A stretch of DNA of 64,000 bases from CAZSSM01 sp964609385. GTDB taxonomy: Bacteria > Planctomycetota > Planctomycetia > Isosphaerales > Isosphaeraceae. Where the stretch lies: the NCBI GenBank assembly GCA_964609385.1, contig CAZSSM010000032.1, forward strand, positions 6,189 to 70,188. Direction: 5' to 3'. The translations under genes were made by a program, and so were the position numbers. The notes beneath the pieces were generated by a model. The model did not search any database, had not been told where the DNA came from, and saw only the letters and a list, made by a program, of their open reading frames with translations. Position 1 is the first letter of the stretch; every line of letters starts with the position of its first letter. This document shows positions 37,497-50,321 of the stretch, in pieces.

Positions 37497-38428
37497 CCGC
37501 GTCCGGAAAAGCCGTCTCCGACCCGGTGGTCCTGGCCGATCTGGGCAATACCCGATTGAAGTACCTCGTCCTCGACCCCGAACGCGCCCACGATACGGAT
37601 CCTGAGACCGCCGAGATCTCGACGCATTCCGTCGAGGTCGCACACATCCAGGACCTTTCGAGATCGAACGTTTTTCCCGAAGAGGCGATTGCCGGGGCCG
37701 ACTGGCTGATCGCGTCGGTTAACCCGTCGGCCCATGAGGCGCTTCATCAACGTCTCCAAGGTGGGTTGATCCACCCGCGTCGGGTCCGCTGGCTCCGAAA
37801 CGCCTCGGAATTATCGCTCCGTCACCGCCTGACCACACCGGAGACCACCGGGGTCGACCGCGCTTTGATGGTCCTCCGAATCCAGGCTCGTCGCGAACGG
37901 GAACGGCTTGGGTCGGCTTCAGAACCGTCACGGGCCTCGGCGGTCGTTGCCTGCGGGACGGCCGTGACAGTCGAACGGATCGAGCCGGACGGGACCTGGG
38001 CCGGTGGAGCGATCTTCCCCGGCCTCCAACTGCTCGCGCGGACCCTTCATAACCAGACCGCGCAGCTCCCCGAAATTTTCGAACTCCCGGAGTGTCCGGA
38101 GCGACTCGGCAACTCGACTCGGACGGCCATTCAGGCGGGCCTCCACTGGGGATTACTCGGCGCGATCGCGATGCTGATCCAACCCGATCCCCATGCCTCG
38201 GGATCGACGACCAGGCCACTCTCAGAGATCATCGTCGCGGGCGGTGATGCTCATCGGGTCGCCCATGGTTTGAAAGAGATCCTAGCGCAGAACCCTAATC
38301 CAATGGGGCAAACACCTCGGATCAATGTCCGCACCTCACTGGTTCTCGAAGGGCTCTGGACCTGTTGGCGCGACAATCGGATCGCCGAGCGGGTCCGATC
38401 GAGCGAGGCCGTCACCGATGACGACTGA
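37493..38428 (+). CDS. coaX: Type III pantothenate kinase (CoaX)
   Basis: A 311-residue protein with the ASKHA-type kinase motifs: VLADLGNTRLKYLV (phosphate-binding Asp and Lys), TGVDRALMVLRI (Gly-x-Asp-Arg), VACGTAVTVERI and WAGGAIFPGL. It makes 4'-phosphopantothenate, the first step of coenzyme A synthesis, using ATP and a monovalent cation. It is longer than average (250-260) because of inserts and a polar C-terminus. The start overlaps the obg stop, and the mnmE-like gene begins within its end, so the three are translationally coupled. Confidence 0.93.
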   Translation: MTASGKAVSDPVVLADLGNTRLKYLVLDPERAHDTDPETAEISTHSVEVAHIQDLSRSNVFPEEAIAGADWLIASVNPSAHEALHQRLQGGLIHPRRVRWLRNASELSLRHRLTTPETTGVDRALMVLRIQARRERERLGSASEPSRASAVVACGTAVTVERIEPDGTWAGGAIFPGLQLLARTLHNQTAQLPEIFELPECPERLGNSTRTAIQAGLHWGLLGAIAMLIQPDPHASGSTTRPLSEIIVAGGDAHRVAHGLKEILAQNPNPMGQTPRINVRTSLVLEGLWTCWRDNRIAERVRSSEAVTDDD

Positions 38429-39638
38429 CGGATCCTCAGGAACGACTCGATACCGAGTCGTGACTGCGGCCGGTCGCGGGGCGATCGCGGCGATCCGGAT
38501 CACCGGGCCCTCGGCCCTGGAGGCGGTCGACCAGATCTTCCGATCCCGATCTGGTCGGTCCCTGCAACGCGACACTTCGGGGCAACTCCGCGTCGGTCGG
38601 ATCGGCGACGGCTCGGGCGACGAGGTCGTCGTCGTCGTGGAATCGACCGACCCGCCATCCCTGGAGATCCAGTCGCACGGCGGGACGGCCGTCTCATCGA
38701 TGATTCAGCGCACCCTTGCGGGGGCTGGCATCATACCCGCCCCCGAGCCGATCATGTTTGGCGATGACCCGAGACCCACCAGAGCTAGCCGGTTGGTCCA
38801 AGAAGCTTGGCTCGATCTCCGATCCATTGAAGCTCCCCGCGCCGCCGAAGTCCTCCTCGATCAGGTCGACGGTGCGCTCGTTGAAGAGCTTCACGCGCTG
38901 GTCGCGATGCTCGATGAACCGACCGATGACCGGGTCATCGAAACGATCGAACGTCTGGAGGAACTCCAAGGGCGTGGACGTTGGGGAACCCGACTGATTG
39001 AGGGGATCGGCGTGGCCATCGTTGGCCGCCCCAACGTCGGCAAGAGTTCGCTGATCAATGCGTTGGCCGGCGTCAAGCGGTCGATCGTCACCGATCGGCC
39101 GGGCACCACCCGCGACGTTGTCGAGCTACGAACCGCCATTGACGGCTGGCCGGTCCGGTTCTTCGATACCGCCGGACTCCGGACCACCGACGACCCGCTG
39201 GAACGACAAGGGATCGCGAGGACGCGTCAACAACTCGAGCAAGCCGAACACGTCGTGGTCGTCTTTGACCGATCGCGACCGTTGGAACCAGAGGATCTCG
39301 AGCTGCTCGACTCCGACGCGCTTCGCGACGCCTTGCCGGTCGTCAACAAGGTCGACCTTCCTCGCGCTTGGTCTTCGCTGCCGAGTCATCGACCAGCTAT
39401 CGCGGTCTCTGCCCGCGACGGGACCGGATTGGACGACCTGATCGTCGCGATCAGCCGACGGCTCGCTCCCCAGCAGCCCGATCCAGAGAGCCATCCAATC
39501 GCTGTCCCGTTCCGCCGCTGCCACGTTGAGGCCATCACCGAAGCTCTCGACGCGTGCCAAGCCGACCAACTCGCGCAGACCCGAGCGATTCTCACGCGAT
39601 TATTGGCCGATGGAGTAAGTCTCGAAAAAAAGTGCTGA
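38418..39638 (+). CDS. MnmE/TrmE-like GTPase, degenerate and shortened
   Basis: A 406-residue protein (MnmE usually 450-460). The start at 38418 overlaps coaX by 11 bases. The N-terminal tetrahydrofolate-like domain is recognisable (GAIAAIRITGPSAL, EIQSHGG) but the PGEFTxRAFLNGK stretch is degraded (RPTRASRLVQEAWLDL). The G domain is intact: G1 GRPNVGKSSLINAL, G2 PGTTRD, G3 DTAGLR, G4 NKVD, then AVSARDG. The C-terminal helical domain is short and the catalytic CIGK end is missing; the frame stops at SLEKKC after an A7 run. MnmE with MnmG modifies U34 of tRNA; without the cysteine this protein may lack that activity or be a paralogue. Confidence 0.82.
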   Translation: MTTDGSSGTTRYRVVTAAGRGAIAAIRITGPSALEAVDQIFRSRSGRSLQRDTSGQLRVGRIGDGSGDEVVVVVESTDPPSLEIQSHGGTAVSSMIQRTLAGAGIIPAPEPIMFGDDPRPTRASRLVQEAWLDLRSIEAPRAAEVLLDQVDGALVEELHALVAMLDEPTDDRVIETIERLEELQGRGRWGTRLIEGIGVAIVGRPNVGKSSLINALAGVKRSIVTDRPGTTRDVVELRTAIDGWPVRFFDTAGLRTTDDPLERQGIARTRQQLEQAEHVVVVFDRSRPLEPEDLELLDSDALRDALPVVNKVDLPRAWSSLPSHRPAIAVSARDGTGLDDLIVAISRRLAPQQPDPESHPIAVPFRRCHVEAITEALDACQADQLAQTRAILTRLLADGVSLEKKC

Positions 39639-39713
39639 AGTAAAATTATTAGAAAAACAAATATTACGAAATGAAATATTTGATGCATTCCTATAAGAAA
39701 TTGATTTGGGGAG

Positions 39714-42700
39714 TCAGCGATCGTCGTCGAGTCGGGCGGAGATTGTCGACGGGGCATTAGGCTCGGACGGCAAGGGGATCGCGTTGAGTCGAGGGCCGAG
39801 CCCTTGAGCCGGGGCATCATCGCGGATTGAGAAGGCGTCGGCGGGCCAGGAACTGGGCGAAACCTCCTCGGCGATCAGGTCGGCCACATCGAGACCGACA
39901 TCGCCGTGCTGCTCGTCATCGCGCGAACCGACGAGCATCGTCCAACGCGCCAGGTCGTAGAGCGTTGGTGACTTCTGATGCTGTCGATCGCGGCGGTATG
40001 TCTCGATCCGGTGGTAGGCGACGCCCAGGCTCCGCCAGCGTACGCGTTCCAGGATCGCGTCATTGTCGCCGTTGCTCAAAAACCCGATCAGAGGTTCGCG
40101 GCCACCGTCGGTGCTGAGGATCGAGTCGGTGACTCGGAAGGTGATCGGGGGCAGATCGATCCGGTCCAGGTCGATGAGCCGGTCGATCCCGAAGAACGAG
40201 GGAGGCGGTCCGAGCGGATCGCTTTCGATTCGGGCCAGGCCGCCCAGGTTAATGCTGGTGACCCGATTGAAGGTCAACGTCAACTCGTGGGGCGTCACGC
40301 CGACGCCGCGCCCTTCGGAAGCGATCAATGCCCCGCCGGTGACGACAACGACCTGATCCAAGTCGAGTTCGAGCGAGCGGTTCAACGGCGCGACGATCCC
40401 CCGGCCGTCGGAGCGGAGCCGCGATCGCTCGATCCGAATCCGGACCGGGCGGTCTGACTCCTCGAAGGCGAACGGCTCGGGCTTGGGGGGATCGGACTCT
40501 TCGGGAACCGTCAGCAAACGCACCGCACCGCGCCTCGAGACGGCCGTCAACGTTACGTCGCGGAGCGTCACGGTGCCTCGGTCGACCTGGAAGAGCCCCA
40601 GCCAGCCCGATGCACCACGACGATCCGAAGCATCGACGACCGCGCGGCGGTCCTCCAAAATCAGATCGATCCCTTCCAGACGAAGGGTCCCCTGTTGAAG
40701 CCGGATCAGCGACCCCCTCTCCGCTTGGGAATGATCCAGGAACGGCTCGGGGCCGTCGGCCGACGGCTGAAAGATCAGGACCGGCCGTGCCGAGCCGTCG
40801 ACAGAGGGCGCGGCTCGGAGGATCACCTCGTCTTCAGAGTCGATGGTGATCGTCGAGTCCAGAACGATCTCGGTACCCGACTCGAGGATCAACGGCTCGC
40901 CGTCGCGGGGCGGTTCGGCCAGCGCACGTCGGAGGGCATCGGGATCCGAGATCGCGATCGGGAAAGACCGAATGGTCGAGGACGTTGCCTCGTTGGGGAT
41001 TGGCTCGACGGCTTGATCGGCCTGTGCCGACAGAGTGTTTGTGTTCGGATTGGGCATCTGTCGATCCCGTGGATCTTCGAAGGACTCGAAGTCTGTCTCG
41101 CCCTCGATATCTCCCCAAAAACCGAGCGGCTCGCGGACCATCGATTCGGGGTCGGTTGGAACAGGCTGCAACCGCTGGTCATCTGAGGGTGTCGGCGACG
41201 GTTCCGAAGAGGACAGGGGATCAGGAATGAACGGATTCGGGATCTCGGTCCCCTCAGTCCTGATGGTGCCCGGTCCTGCGATCGCGCGCTGTGCGATGGC
41301 CAGTCGATAGGGGTCGCGTGGATCGAGCAGGGCCCCCTTGATCGTCCCGCGATTCGACATCACGCGGGGATTGAGGCTGAGGACTTGCTGGAGCCGCTCG
41401 CGATCGACCAATGCAGACGGGTCGACCCGACCCGCCCAGATCGTCTGATCGGACCAGGTCGCGTCGACTTCGCGGATCGGTCGACCACCTTGAACCCAAG
41501 CGTCGAAGGTCCGGACATCCAGGGTGGATGCGGTGGAATCGACCAGGAACGACTCGACCCCTTGATAGATCGTCCCGCGTCCGAACCAGTCGAGTAGCCG
41601 GGGGTTGCGAGTTTCGACCAGCACGAAGCCGGGGTTGCCTTCGGCATCCTGACCGATCAGTGAATCGTCGAGCCGGATCGAGGTAGGCCGGCCGATTTGA
41701 AAGCCGACCGCGTCTGGGGCCAAAGCCAGACTAACCCGGTCGAGGGTCACGCGCGCCCTTGATGCGATCGGTCGCTCCAAGGCGAGGGGGTCGACCTCGG
41801 GGTCATCATCAAATGCCTCGTCGGTCCGGATCAACGGACCGCTCCCGAGTAAAACCGAGTCACGGATCGCGATCACCGTCGGACCCCACGATTCGATCGC
41901 CGTGAGTTGGTCGGCGAAGCGACAAAGCTCGATCCGCGACGGTTCGATCCGGGCCGAGGCTTGATCGTTGCGGGTGATCACGCGGAGGCCGATCAACGTG
42001 CCGGGGCCTCGGCTCGTCTGCCCGACCGGTCCTTGAAAGACGCAGTCTTGAAGCGTCAGATCGGTGTCCTGAGCGACCAAGCCGGTCAGGGGCCAACCCA
42101 TCGGTGAACCGTCGAGTTGAAAGACCAAGCCTTGCATTGTGATGACGGCGTCCTCGAAGCGGAGGACCTCGGCGTCACCGTTGCGCGGAACTTGTGCGTC
42201 GGAAATGTCGGTCAGGATCACGGTCGGCGCCCGAAGACCGTCCAAGCCTTCGTCGGCACGGAGGGTTAGGGTTGTCTGTCGGCGAACGATCGGGCCGGTC
42301 GTGCCTGAATCGATCTGCTGGGTCGTGAGGCGATAGGGACCGGGATCAGTCAGGATGATCTCGGAGTGATGGGGCGCTTGGCGGATCGTTTCGCCGAGGT
42401 CGTCGGTCGAAGCGACGCGGATCACCCGCGAGGGTCCCGGCTCAGGGGCGCCGAGGATTGAGGAATCGGATGATTCGTCGTCGAACTCCGGGGTGGTCTG
42501 GAGGGCCCTGGGATCGACCAAGGTGCCGGTGCTCTCTTGAACCTCGCGGAATGTCAGATCGCCCTCGAAAACGCTTTGTGAAGCGAACGAATCGCCGAAG
42601 CTCCGCTGCTGCTGATAGAGCCAGAGGAAAGCGGCGGCAAAAAGGAGCAGGAAGGTCAAGGCCGGCACGGCCCAGTAGAGATGGCCCAACCAGCCCGAGA

Positions 42701-43826
42701 CCAGCAAGGTCGTCGAGTTCGACGCATCATCCACATCTGAATCGTGCTCGAGTCCCGTTCCGTCCAAGAGGTCCAGCGCCTCGATCAGTTCATCGGGGCT
42801 TTGATAGCGGAGCGCCCGGTCCTTCTGCATCAGACGGGCGATGATCTCGGCGAGTCCTTCAGGGATCTGGTCATCGAGCTGACGGAGGTCCGGAATCGGG
42901 TCTTCCTGATGCTGCAAGAGTTTCTGGAGGACCGTGCCACCCGGATAAGGCGGTCGACCGATCAGTGACTGGAACATGGTGCAGCCCAGCGAGTAGAGGT
43001 CGCTGCGGACATCGACGTCGCGCGGATCGCGAGCCTGTTCCGGACTGATGTAATCGAACGTGCCGAGGTGGGTGCCCGAGGCGGTCAACTCGTTCCCGAA
43101 ATCTCCGCGTTCGAACCGACGCGCTAGACCCATATCGACCAGCTTCGCGCCGCCGTCCCAGGTCACGATGATGTTCGACGGCTTGATGTCGCGGTGGACC
43201 ACCCCGCGGCGGCTGGCATGCCGCAGAGCTAACGCGATTTGACGAGCATATGTCACCACTGAGTCGGAGTCGAGCGGGCCGGATTGGTCGACGATCTGCT
43301 TGAGGTTGCGACCCTCGATAAACTCGAAGACGATATAGTGCAGGTTCTCGGCATGGCCCAGGGCGTAGATCCGCGCGATGTTTTCGTGGTCCAACTGTGC
43401 TGCGGCCCGACCCTCCTCGGTAAACCGGATCGCGATCTCCTCGTCGACAGCCAACTCGGGCGGCAGGATCTTGATCGCCACAGCGCGATCCAGGTTTGTG
43501 TCGCAGGCTCGATAGACCGCACCCATCCCCCCGACGGCGATCGACTCCAGGATCCGGTACTCGTCGAGCATTGTCCCGGCGCACAAGACGGCCGAGAGTC
43601 CAGGGCGAGGCAGGCCCTCGAGAGACCAGGGTGACTGCGGATCGGGGGCAGGCATCGTCGGGATAGCAACCCCAATCTTCGTACGGTCTTCTTCCGAAGC
43701 AGATTGAGGAGCACGAGCTTCCGCATCGATGCTGTTGGAGCCACTCAACATGCCCGACGATCGGTTCGTTGGTTGATCGTAAGAGGTATTGGCGAATTGA
43801 TCACTTGAATCATCTTCGGATCGCAT
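39714..43826 (-). CDS. Transmembrane Ser/Thr protein kinase with a large extracytoplasmic beta-helix region
   Basis: A 1370-residue protein. Residues 1-85 are disordered; the kinase domain spans about 86-355: glycine loop AVGGMGAVYRA, Lys119 in VAIKIL, catalytic VVHRDIKPSN (Asp213), DMG instead of DFG (Asp231), and YISPEQARDPRDVDVRSDLYSLGC. A membrane helix lies at about 384-404. The rest, nearly 970 residues, should be extracytoplasmic. It has two regions with parallel beta-helix character, each beginning with a similar phrase (about 474 VIRVASTDDLGETIRQAP and about 955 FPIAISDPDALRRALAEP), both full of short strand-and-turn repeats of the pectate-lyase kind. Inference: a kinase receptor that senses polysaccharide or another surface ligand. 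Promoter at 43932-43960. Confidence 0.9.
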   Translation of the reverse strand: MRSEDDSSDQFANTSYDQPTNRSSGMLSGSNSIDAEARAPQSASEEDRTKIGVAIPTMPAPDPQSPWSLEGLPRPGLSAVLCAGTMLDEYRILESIAVGGMGAVYRACDTNLDRAVAIKILPPELAVDEEIAIRFTEEGRAAAQLDHENIARIYALGHAENLHYIVFEFIEGRNLKQIVDQSGPLDSDSVVTYARQIALALRHASRRGVVHRDIKPSNIIVTWDGGAKLVDMGLARRFERGDFGNELTASGTHLGTFDYISPEQARDPRDVDVRSDLYSLGCTMFQSLIGRPPYPGGTVLQKLLQHQEDPIPDLRQLDDQIPEGLAEIIARLMQKDRALRYQSPDELIEALDLLDGTGLEHDSDVDDASNSTTLLVSGWLGHLYWAVPALTFLLLFAAAFLWLYQQQRSFGDSFASQSVFEGDLTFREVQESTGTLVDPRALQTTPEFDDESSDSSILGAPEPGPSRVIRVASTDDLGETIRQAPHHSEIILTDPGPYRLTTQQIDSGTTGPIVRRQTTLTLRADEGLDGLRAPTVILTDISDAQVPRNGDAEVLRFEDAVITMQGLVFQLDGSPMGWPLTGLVAQDTDLTLQDCVFQGPVGQTSRGPGTLIGLRVITRNDQASARIEPSRIELCRFADQLTAIESWGPTVIAIRDSVLLGSGPLIRTDEAFDDDPEVDPLALERPIASRARVTLDRVSLALAPDAVGFQIGRPTSIRLDDSLIGQDAEGNPGFVLVETRNPRLLDWFGRGTIYQGVESFLVDSTASTLDVRTFDAWVQGGRPIREVDATWSDQTIWAGRVDPSALVDRERLQQVLSLNPRVMSNRGTIKGALLDPRDPYRLAIAQRAIAGPGTIRTEGTEIPNPFIPDPLSSSEPSPTPSDDQRLQPVPTDPESMVREPLGFWGDIEGETDFESFEDPRDRQMPNPNTNTLSAQADQAVEPIPNEATSSTIRSFPIAISDPDALRRALAEPPRDGEPLILESGTEIVLDSTITIDSEDEVILRAAPSVDGSARPVLIFQPSADGPEPFLDHSQAERGSLIRLQQGTLRLEGIDLILEDRRAVVDASDRRGASGWLGLFQVDRGTVTLRDVTLTAVSRRGAVRLLTVPEESDPPKPEPFAFEESDRPVRIRIERSRLRSDGRGIVAPLNRSLELDLDQVVVVTGGALIASEGRGVGVTPHELTLTFNRVTSINLGGLARIESDPLGPPPSFFGIDRLIDLDRIDLPPITFRVTDSILSTDGGREPLIGFLSNGDNDAILERVRWRSLGVAYHRIETYRRDRQHQKSPTLYDLARWTMLVGSRDDEQHGDVGLDVADLIAEEVSPSSWPADAFSIRDDAPAQGLGPRLNAIPLPSEPNAPSTISARLDDDR

Positions 43827-43931
43827 GTCTCAGCGCCTGGGGGCTTGGCGAAACACGGCGAGGCACACGGATCCCAAAGATCAATTCGCAGACGAAAAAA
43901 CGGATAAAATAAGACGATCGAGCACGACGGA

Positions 43932-43960
43932 ACTATAGACCGCCTCCGAACATCTGTCAA
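43932..43960 (-). promoter_or_regulatory. Near-consensus sigma-70 promoter for the kinase gene
   Basis: On the minus strand TTGACA (complement of 43955-43960), exactly 17 bases, then TATAGT (complement of 43932-43937). The transcript would start near 43925, about 100 bases before the kinase start codon. This is the best promoter match in the window. Confidence 0.7.
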
Positions 43961-44083
43961 TCGAGACACGAGGCTTGAGATGCGGCTTTCCAGGGCTCGA
44001 CCGTCCAATGAGCGCGATTTTCCCGCCACCCGAATCCTCGTGGACAGGACCACTGAAATGCCGATGCCGATGAGGTCGTTCCT

Positions 44084-47200
<3,117 letters not shown>

Positions 47201-47319
47201 TCGTGGGAAGGGACTTGTGGTCACTACGACAACGAACCCAAGTCCTCAAGCGTTATACGCCGGATAACTGACCCTGACTCGGTCTCTTCTTGTCGGTCCT
47301 TTCTTGGGAGTGCTCCTCG

Positions 47320-48516
47320 ATGAAAGCCGCCCCTTTGACCTGGCTCGACCTGTCGACGTTGCTCGGTGTGGCGGCCCTGTTGGTCGCGATCCCCTCGGCT
47401 ACCGGACCGCGCGACTCGACGGAGATCGGCTCCGTCGGAGTCACGGTTCCCTCCGAGCCCCAAAGCGCGTTCGCAGAGTTCCAACGCAAGGCAGACGAAG
47501 GTCCGCCGGCATGCGTCGTTCCTGAGCGTTCCGGCCGGATCGCGCGGGCCGATCGTGGCGATCGATCAAACCGCAATGGACGCACCAATCGGGGTCGGAA
47601 CCGGAACCGTGCGGGGTCGTTCTTCGGACCCGGCTCGATTCCCGGCATGCCCGAAGCGTTCCGCAAGATGGCCGAGTCGTTCGCGTCCAACCCGGCCGGC
47701 GGCTTTCCACAAATGATGCAGAATCTGGCCGAACTCGAGGACCCCGCCCTCGACGAGATCACCCTCACGGCCGAAGAGGAGCGCAGGCTTGGACGTCAAG
47801 CCCTCAAGCAGTACCTGGATCGGGCCCGCGCTCAGGGACATGAGACCGTCGAGGACCGTCGACGGCTCCGATACCTCGATGACTTGGTCGCCACGATCCA
47901 TCCGCTGATGAAGCACGGCGAACGGTACTCCAAGATTGAGGTGACGCTGCTTGAGGCGCCCTTGGCCGATGCCCACGCCTTCCCCGGCGGATTCCTGGTC
48001 TTTACCACCCCGCTGTTCGACGAGCCCGATGAGGCGGCCATCCTCGGGGTTGTCGCCCATGAGCTGGCACACCTCGATCGCGGTCACCTCTACGGCTATG
48101 CCAAGCGTTCAAAGCTCTTCGAATCGACCTATCAACAGGGACCGATGGGGTCGGGAGGCTTCGACACCTTCATGACCCGCCAAATGGCGCTCTTCGGCCT
48201 GATGATGAACCCCTATCGGCCCGAGCACGAATCGGAGGCCGACTGCGTCTCGGCCACCTGGATGTACCTTCGAGGTTACGACCCCCGCGCCCTGGCCGAC
48301 TTCCTCGACCGGATGCATGCCCGGATCAAGGACCGGCCTGAGAACCCCAACGGCTTCGAGTTCGGCCGTTCGCACCCCTACTCGCTGGCCCGTCGCGACG
48401 CGGTCAACGCTCGATACGAGCAACTGATGACCTGGAGGCGCCGCGATGACCTCGGGCGCTACCCCGAGAACCTCCGACGCCTCAACGCCAGAATTCGCCA
48501 GAATCGCAACCGCTGA
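47320..48516 (+). CDS. M48-family zinc metallopeptidase, secreted
   Basis: A 398-residue protein starting at ATG 47320, with GGGAG 9 bases upstream. A hydrophobic N-terminal segment (about 10-28) is a signal peptide or anchor. Then an Arg/Asn-rich linker (RSNRNGRTNRGRNRNRAG) and a Phe/Met/Gly stretch (GFPQMMQNLAELE) precede the catalytic domain: HELAH in VVAHELAHLDRGH holds two zinc ligands and the catalytic Glu, and ESEAD is the third ligand region. The order of TPLFD, then HELAH, then ESEAD matches M48C/BepA-like proteases that act in the periplasm on misfolded outer-membrane proteins. The loops are longer than in BepA, and TPR repeats are absent. Confidence 0.87.
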   Translation: MKAAPLTWLDLSTLLGVAALLVAIPSATGPRDSTEIGSVGVTVPSEPQSAFAEFQRKADEGPPACVVPERSGRIARADRGDRSNRNGRTNRGRNRNRAGSFFGPGSIPGMPEAFRKMAESFASNPAGGFPQMMQNLAELEDPALDEITLTAEEERRLGRQALKQYLDRARAQGHETVEDRRRLRYLDDLVATIHPLMKHGERYSKIEVTLLEAPLADAHAFPGGFLVFTTPLFDEPDEAAILGVVAHELAHLDRGHLYGYAKRSKLFESTYQQGPMGSGGFDTFMTRQMALFGLMMNPYRPEHESEADCVSATWMYLRGYDPRALADFLDRMHARIKDRPENPNGFEFGRSHPYSLARRDAVNARYEQLMTWRRRDDLGRYPENLRRLNARIRQNRNR

Positions 48517-48573
48517 GCTGTTCATCACGCATCTGTAAAATAGGCATTACGACCTTGGACACAAAGACGTAAC

Positions 48574-49323
48574 ATGATCAAAGTAAGTTCCAACGCACCC
48601 CGGATATCTGAAGAATCTATCCGGCCGCGAGCGGTCGTTTTGCTCAGCGGCGGGCTCGACTCGGCGACGACCTTGGCGATCTGTCGAGCCGAGGGCTATG
48701 TACCCTATGCCTTGACGATTGCCTATGGTCAGCGGCATGCCGTCGAGGCCGAGGCGGCGCGTCGGGTTGCCTCGAGCCTTGGGGGCGCCCGGCACGTCGA
48801 GATGGCCTTGGACCTCAGCACCTTTGGTGGCAGTGCTCTGACGGACCCCGGACTGGAGGTGCCCAAGGATCGCCCCGACGAGCAGATCGCTTCAGGGATC
48901 CCGATCACCTACGTGCCGGCGCGGAACACGGTCTTCCTGGCGTTGGCCCTTGGGTTCGCCGAGACCCTGGGCGCTGCCGACCTCTTCGTTGGGGTTAACT
49001 GTGTCGACTACTCGGGCTACCCCGATTGCCGACCCGAATACCTCCGCGCCTTCGAGGCGATGGCCAACTTGGCCACCAAGGCGGGTGTCGAAGGCACTTC
49101 GAGGTTCCGGATCCACGCCCCGCTAATCGACCTCGACAAACCGGCGATCATCCGGAAAGGACTCGAACTGGGCGTCGACTACGCCTTGACGCATAGCTGC
49201 TACGATCCGGACGAGCACGGCCACGCCTGCGGTCGCTGCGACTCGTGCCGGATCCGACTCGACGCCTTCGCCAAGCTCGGTATCACCGACCCGATCGCTT
49301 ACGTTGATCGGGGCACTCCTTGA
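48574..49323 (+). CDS. queC: 7-cyano-7-deazaguanine synthase QueC
   Basis: A 249-residue protein with the PP-loop VLLSGGLDSAT, family motifs YGQRH and VPARNTVFLALAL, NCVDYSGYPDCRPEYL, and four zinc-site cysteines in HSCYDP...ACGRCDSC. It converts 7-carboxy-7-deazaguanine to preQ0 with ATP and ammonia, a step of queuosine and 7-deazaguanine synthesis. The other genes of the route (queD, queE, queF) are not in the window. It lies 57 bases after the M48 gene. Its 3' end overlaps the convergent membrane gene by 25 bases. Confidence 0.95.
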   Translation: MIKVSSNAPRISEESIRPRAVVLLSGGLDSATTLAICRAEGYVPYALTIAYGQRHAVEAEAARRVASSLGGARHVEMALDLSTFGGSALTDPGLEVPKDRPDEQIASGIPITYVPARNTVFLALALGFAETLGAADLFVGVNCVDYSGYPDCRPEYLRAFEAMANLATKAGVEGTSRFRIHAPLIDLDKPAIIRKGLELGVDYALTHSCYDPDEHGHACGRCDSCRIRLDAFAKLGITDPIAYVDRGTP

Positions 49324-50033
49324 TCCTCGTGGGCCTCAACGGGGGTCGGCTCCGAGGCGGGTTGGTGGGCCGGGTGCACCACATGCCCCTCGACCTGAGC
49401 TGGCTCCTCCACGTCGAGGATGGGTTGCGCGTCGGCCGGATCGGTCGACGTGTGCGTCGGAGCCGGTCGCTTGTGGAGTCTGAGGATCCGATCCGTGAGC
49501 AGCGAGCGGATTCGGTTGAAGAAGCTCTCATCATAGCCCGCTTGGTAGGCCAGGACCGAGCATGTCAGCGAGAAGGCCAAGTACGTGTTCTGATCGAAGG
49601 AAAAGATTGAGGTCTGTGCGCAAAGGCCCGGCACGACCATGACGACGAGCGACGTGATTAGGCCGGCGATCGCCGAGGCGATGTAACACGAGAACGTCTC
49701 GGCGATCGGGACCGACGCGGGGTTGGCCTGTCGACGGTTCGACAGGAACCGATGCCGCCACATGCCGAGACAGGATGCGATCGTCCCAAGGATGCAGATG
49801 CTCGGGATCGGCCGGGTCAAGGTCAACATGAACATGTTCCAGGCGAGGACTATAAAGTTCGCGTCTTCGACACCGTCATATCGGGAACTGGGCACCTGGC
49901 TCCCGATCGTGAAGACCAACAACCAAGCAAACAGGAGTATGAGTCCGATAACGTTCCGAACGAGTGGATCAAGCCGGCTCGGCTCGCCACTCGGATGCTG
50001 TGGATCCGGAATCAACGGCTGGATTGACATCAT
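49299..50033 (-). CDS. Four-helix membrane protein of unknown function
   Basis: A 244-residue protein. Four hydrophobic helices lie in the first 165 residues (LILLFAWLLVFTI; FMLTLTRPIPSICILGTIAS; CYIASAIAGLITSLVVMVVPG; LAFSLTCSVLAY). The C-terminal 75 residues are soluble: FFNRIRSLLTDRILRLHKRP, then a Pro/Glu/Val-rich tail. The motif-like run YDESFFNRIR near the end of the last helix resembles planctomycete DUF-type membrane proteins, but I do not recognise a family. It converges with queC and overlaps it by 25 bases. No Cys-based or catalytic signature is visible. Confidence 0.75.
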   Translation of the reverse strand: MMSIQPLIPDPQHPSGEPSRLDPLVRNVIGLILLFAWLLVFTIGSQVPSSRYDGVEDANFIVLAWNMFMLTLTRPIPSICILGTIASCLGMWRHRFLSNRRQANPASVPIAETFSCYIASAIAGLITSLVVMVVPGLCAQTSIFSFDQNTYLAFSLTCSVLAYQAGYDESFFNRIRSLLTDRILRLHKRPAPTHTSTDPADAQPILDVEEPAQVEGHVVHPAHQPASEPTPVEAHEDQGVPRST

Positions 50034-50321
50034 GGTGACCCCGATAACAAGCCAATGGTTTTGATGAGCTTTGCACCTTGCGAGTGTTGTCCCTTGCGAA
50101 CGTCAATCGGTGATCAGGACACCAACACCATCCGTAAGGAAACCCAAAACCCGCCAAAAGAATCAAATAATTTGGAGCTCGAGCCTGAGCGACCGTCGGG
50201 AATCTGGTTGATTGGGTAGACGTGGACGAGATGTCGAACACCTCGAGCCGATTGCGATCGGTCTCCGAGCCGTTCATGATGGAGTAGGTCGAAGCCCCCA
50301 CCGTTTTCGAGGAGATTCGCT

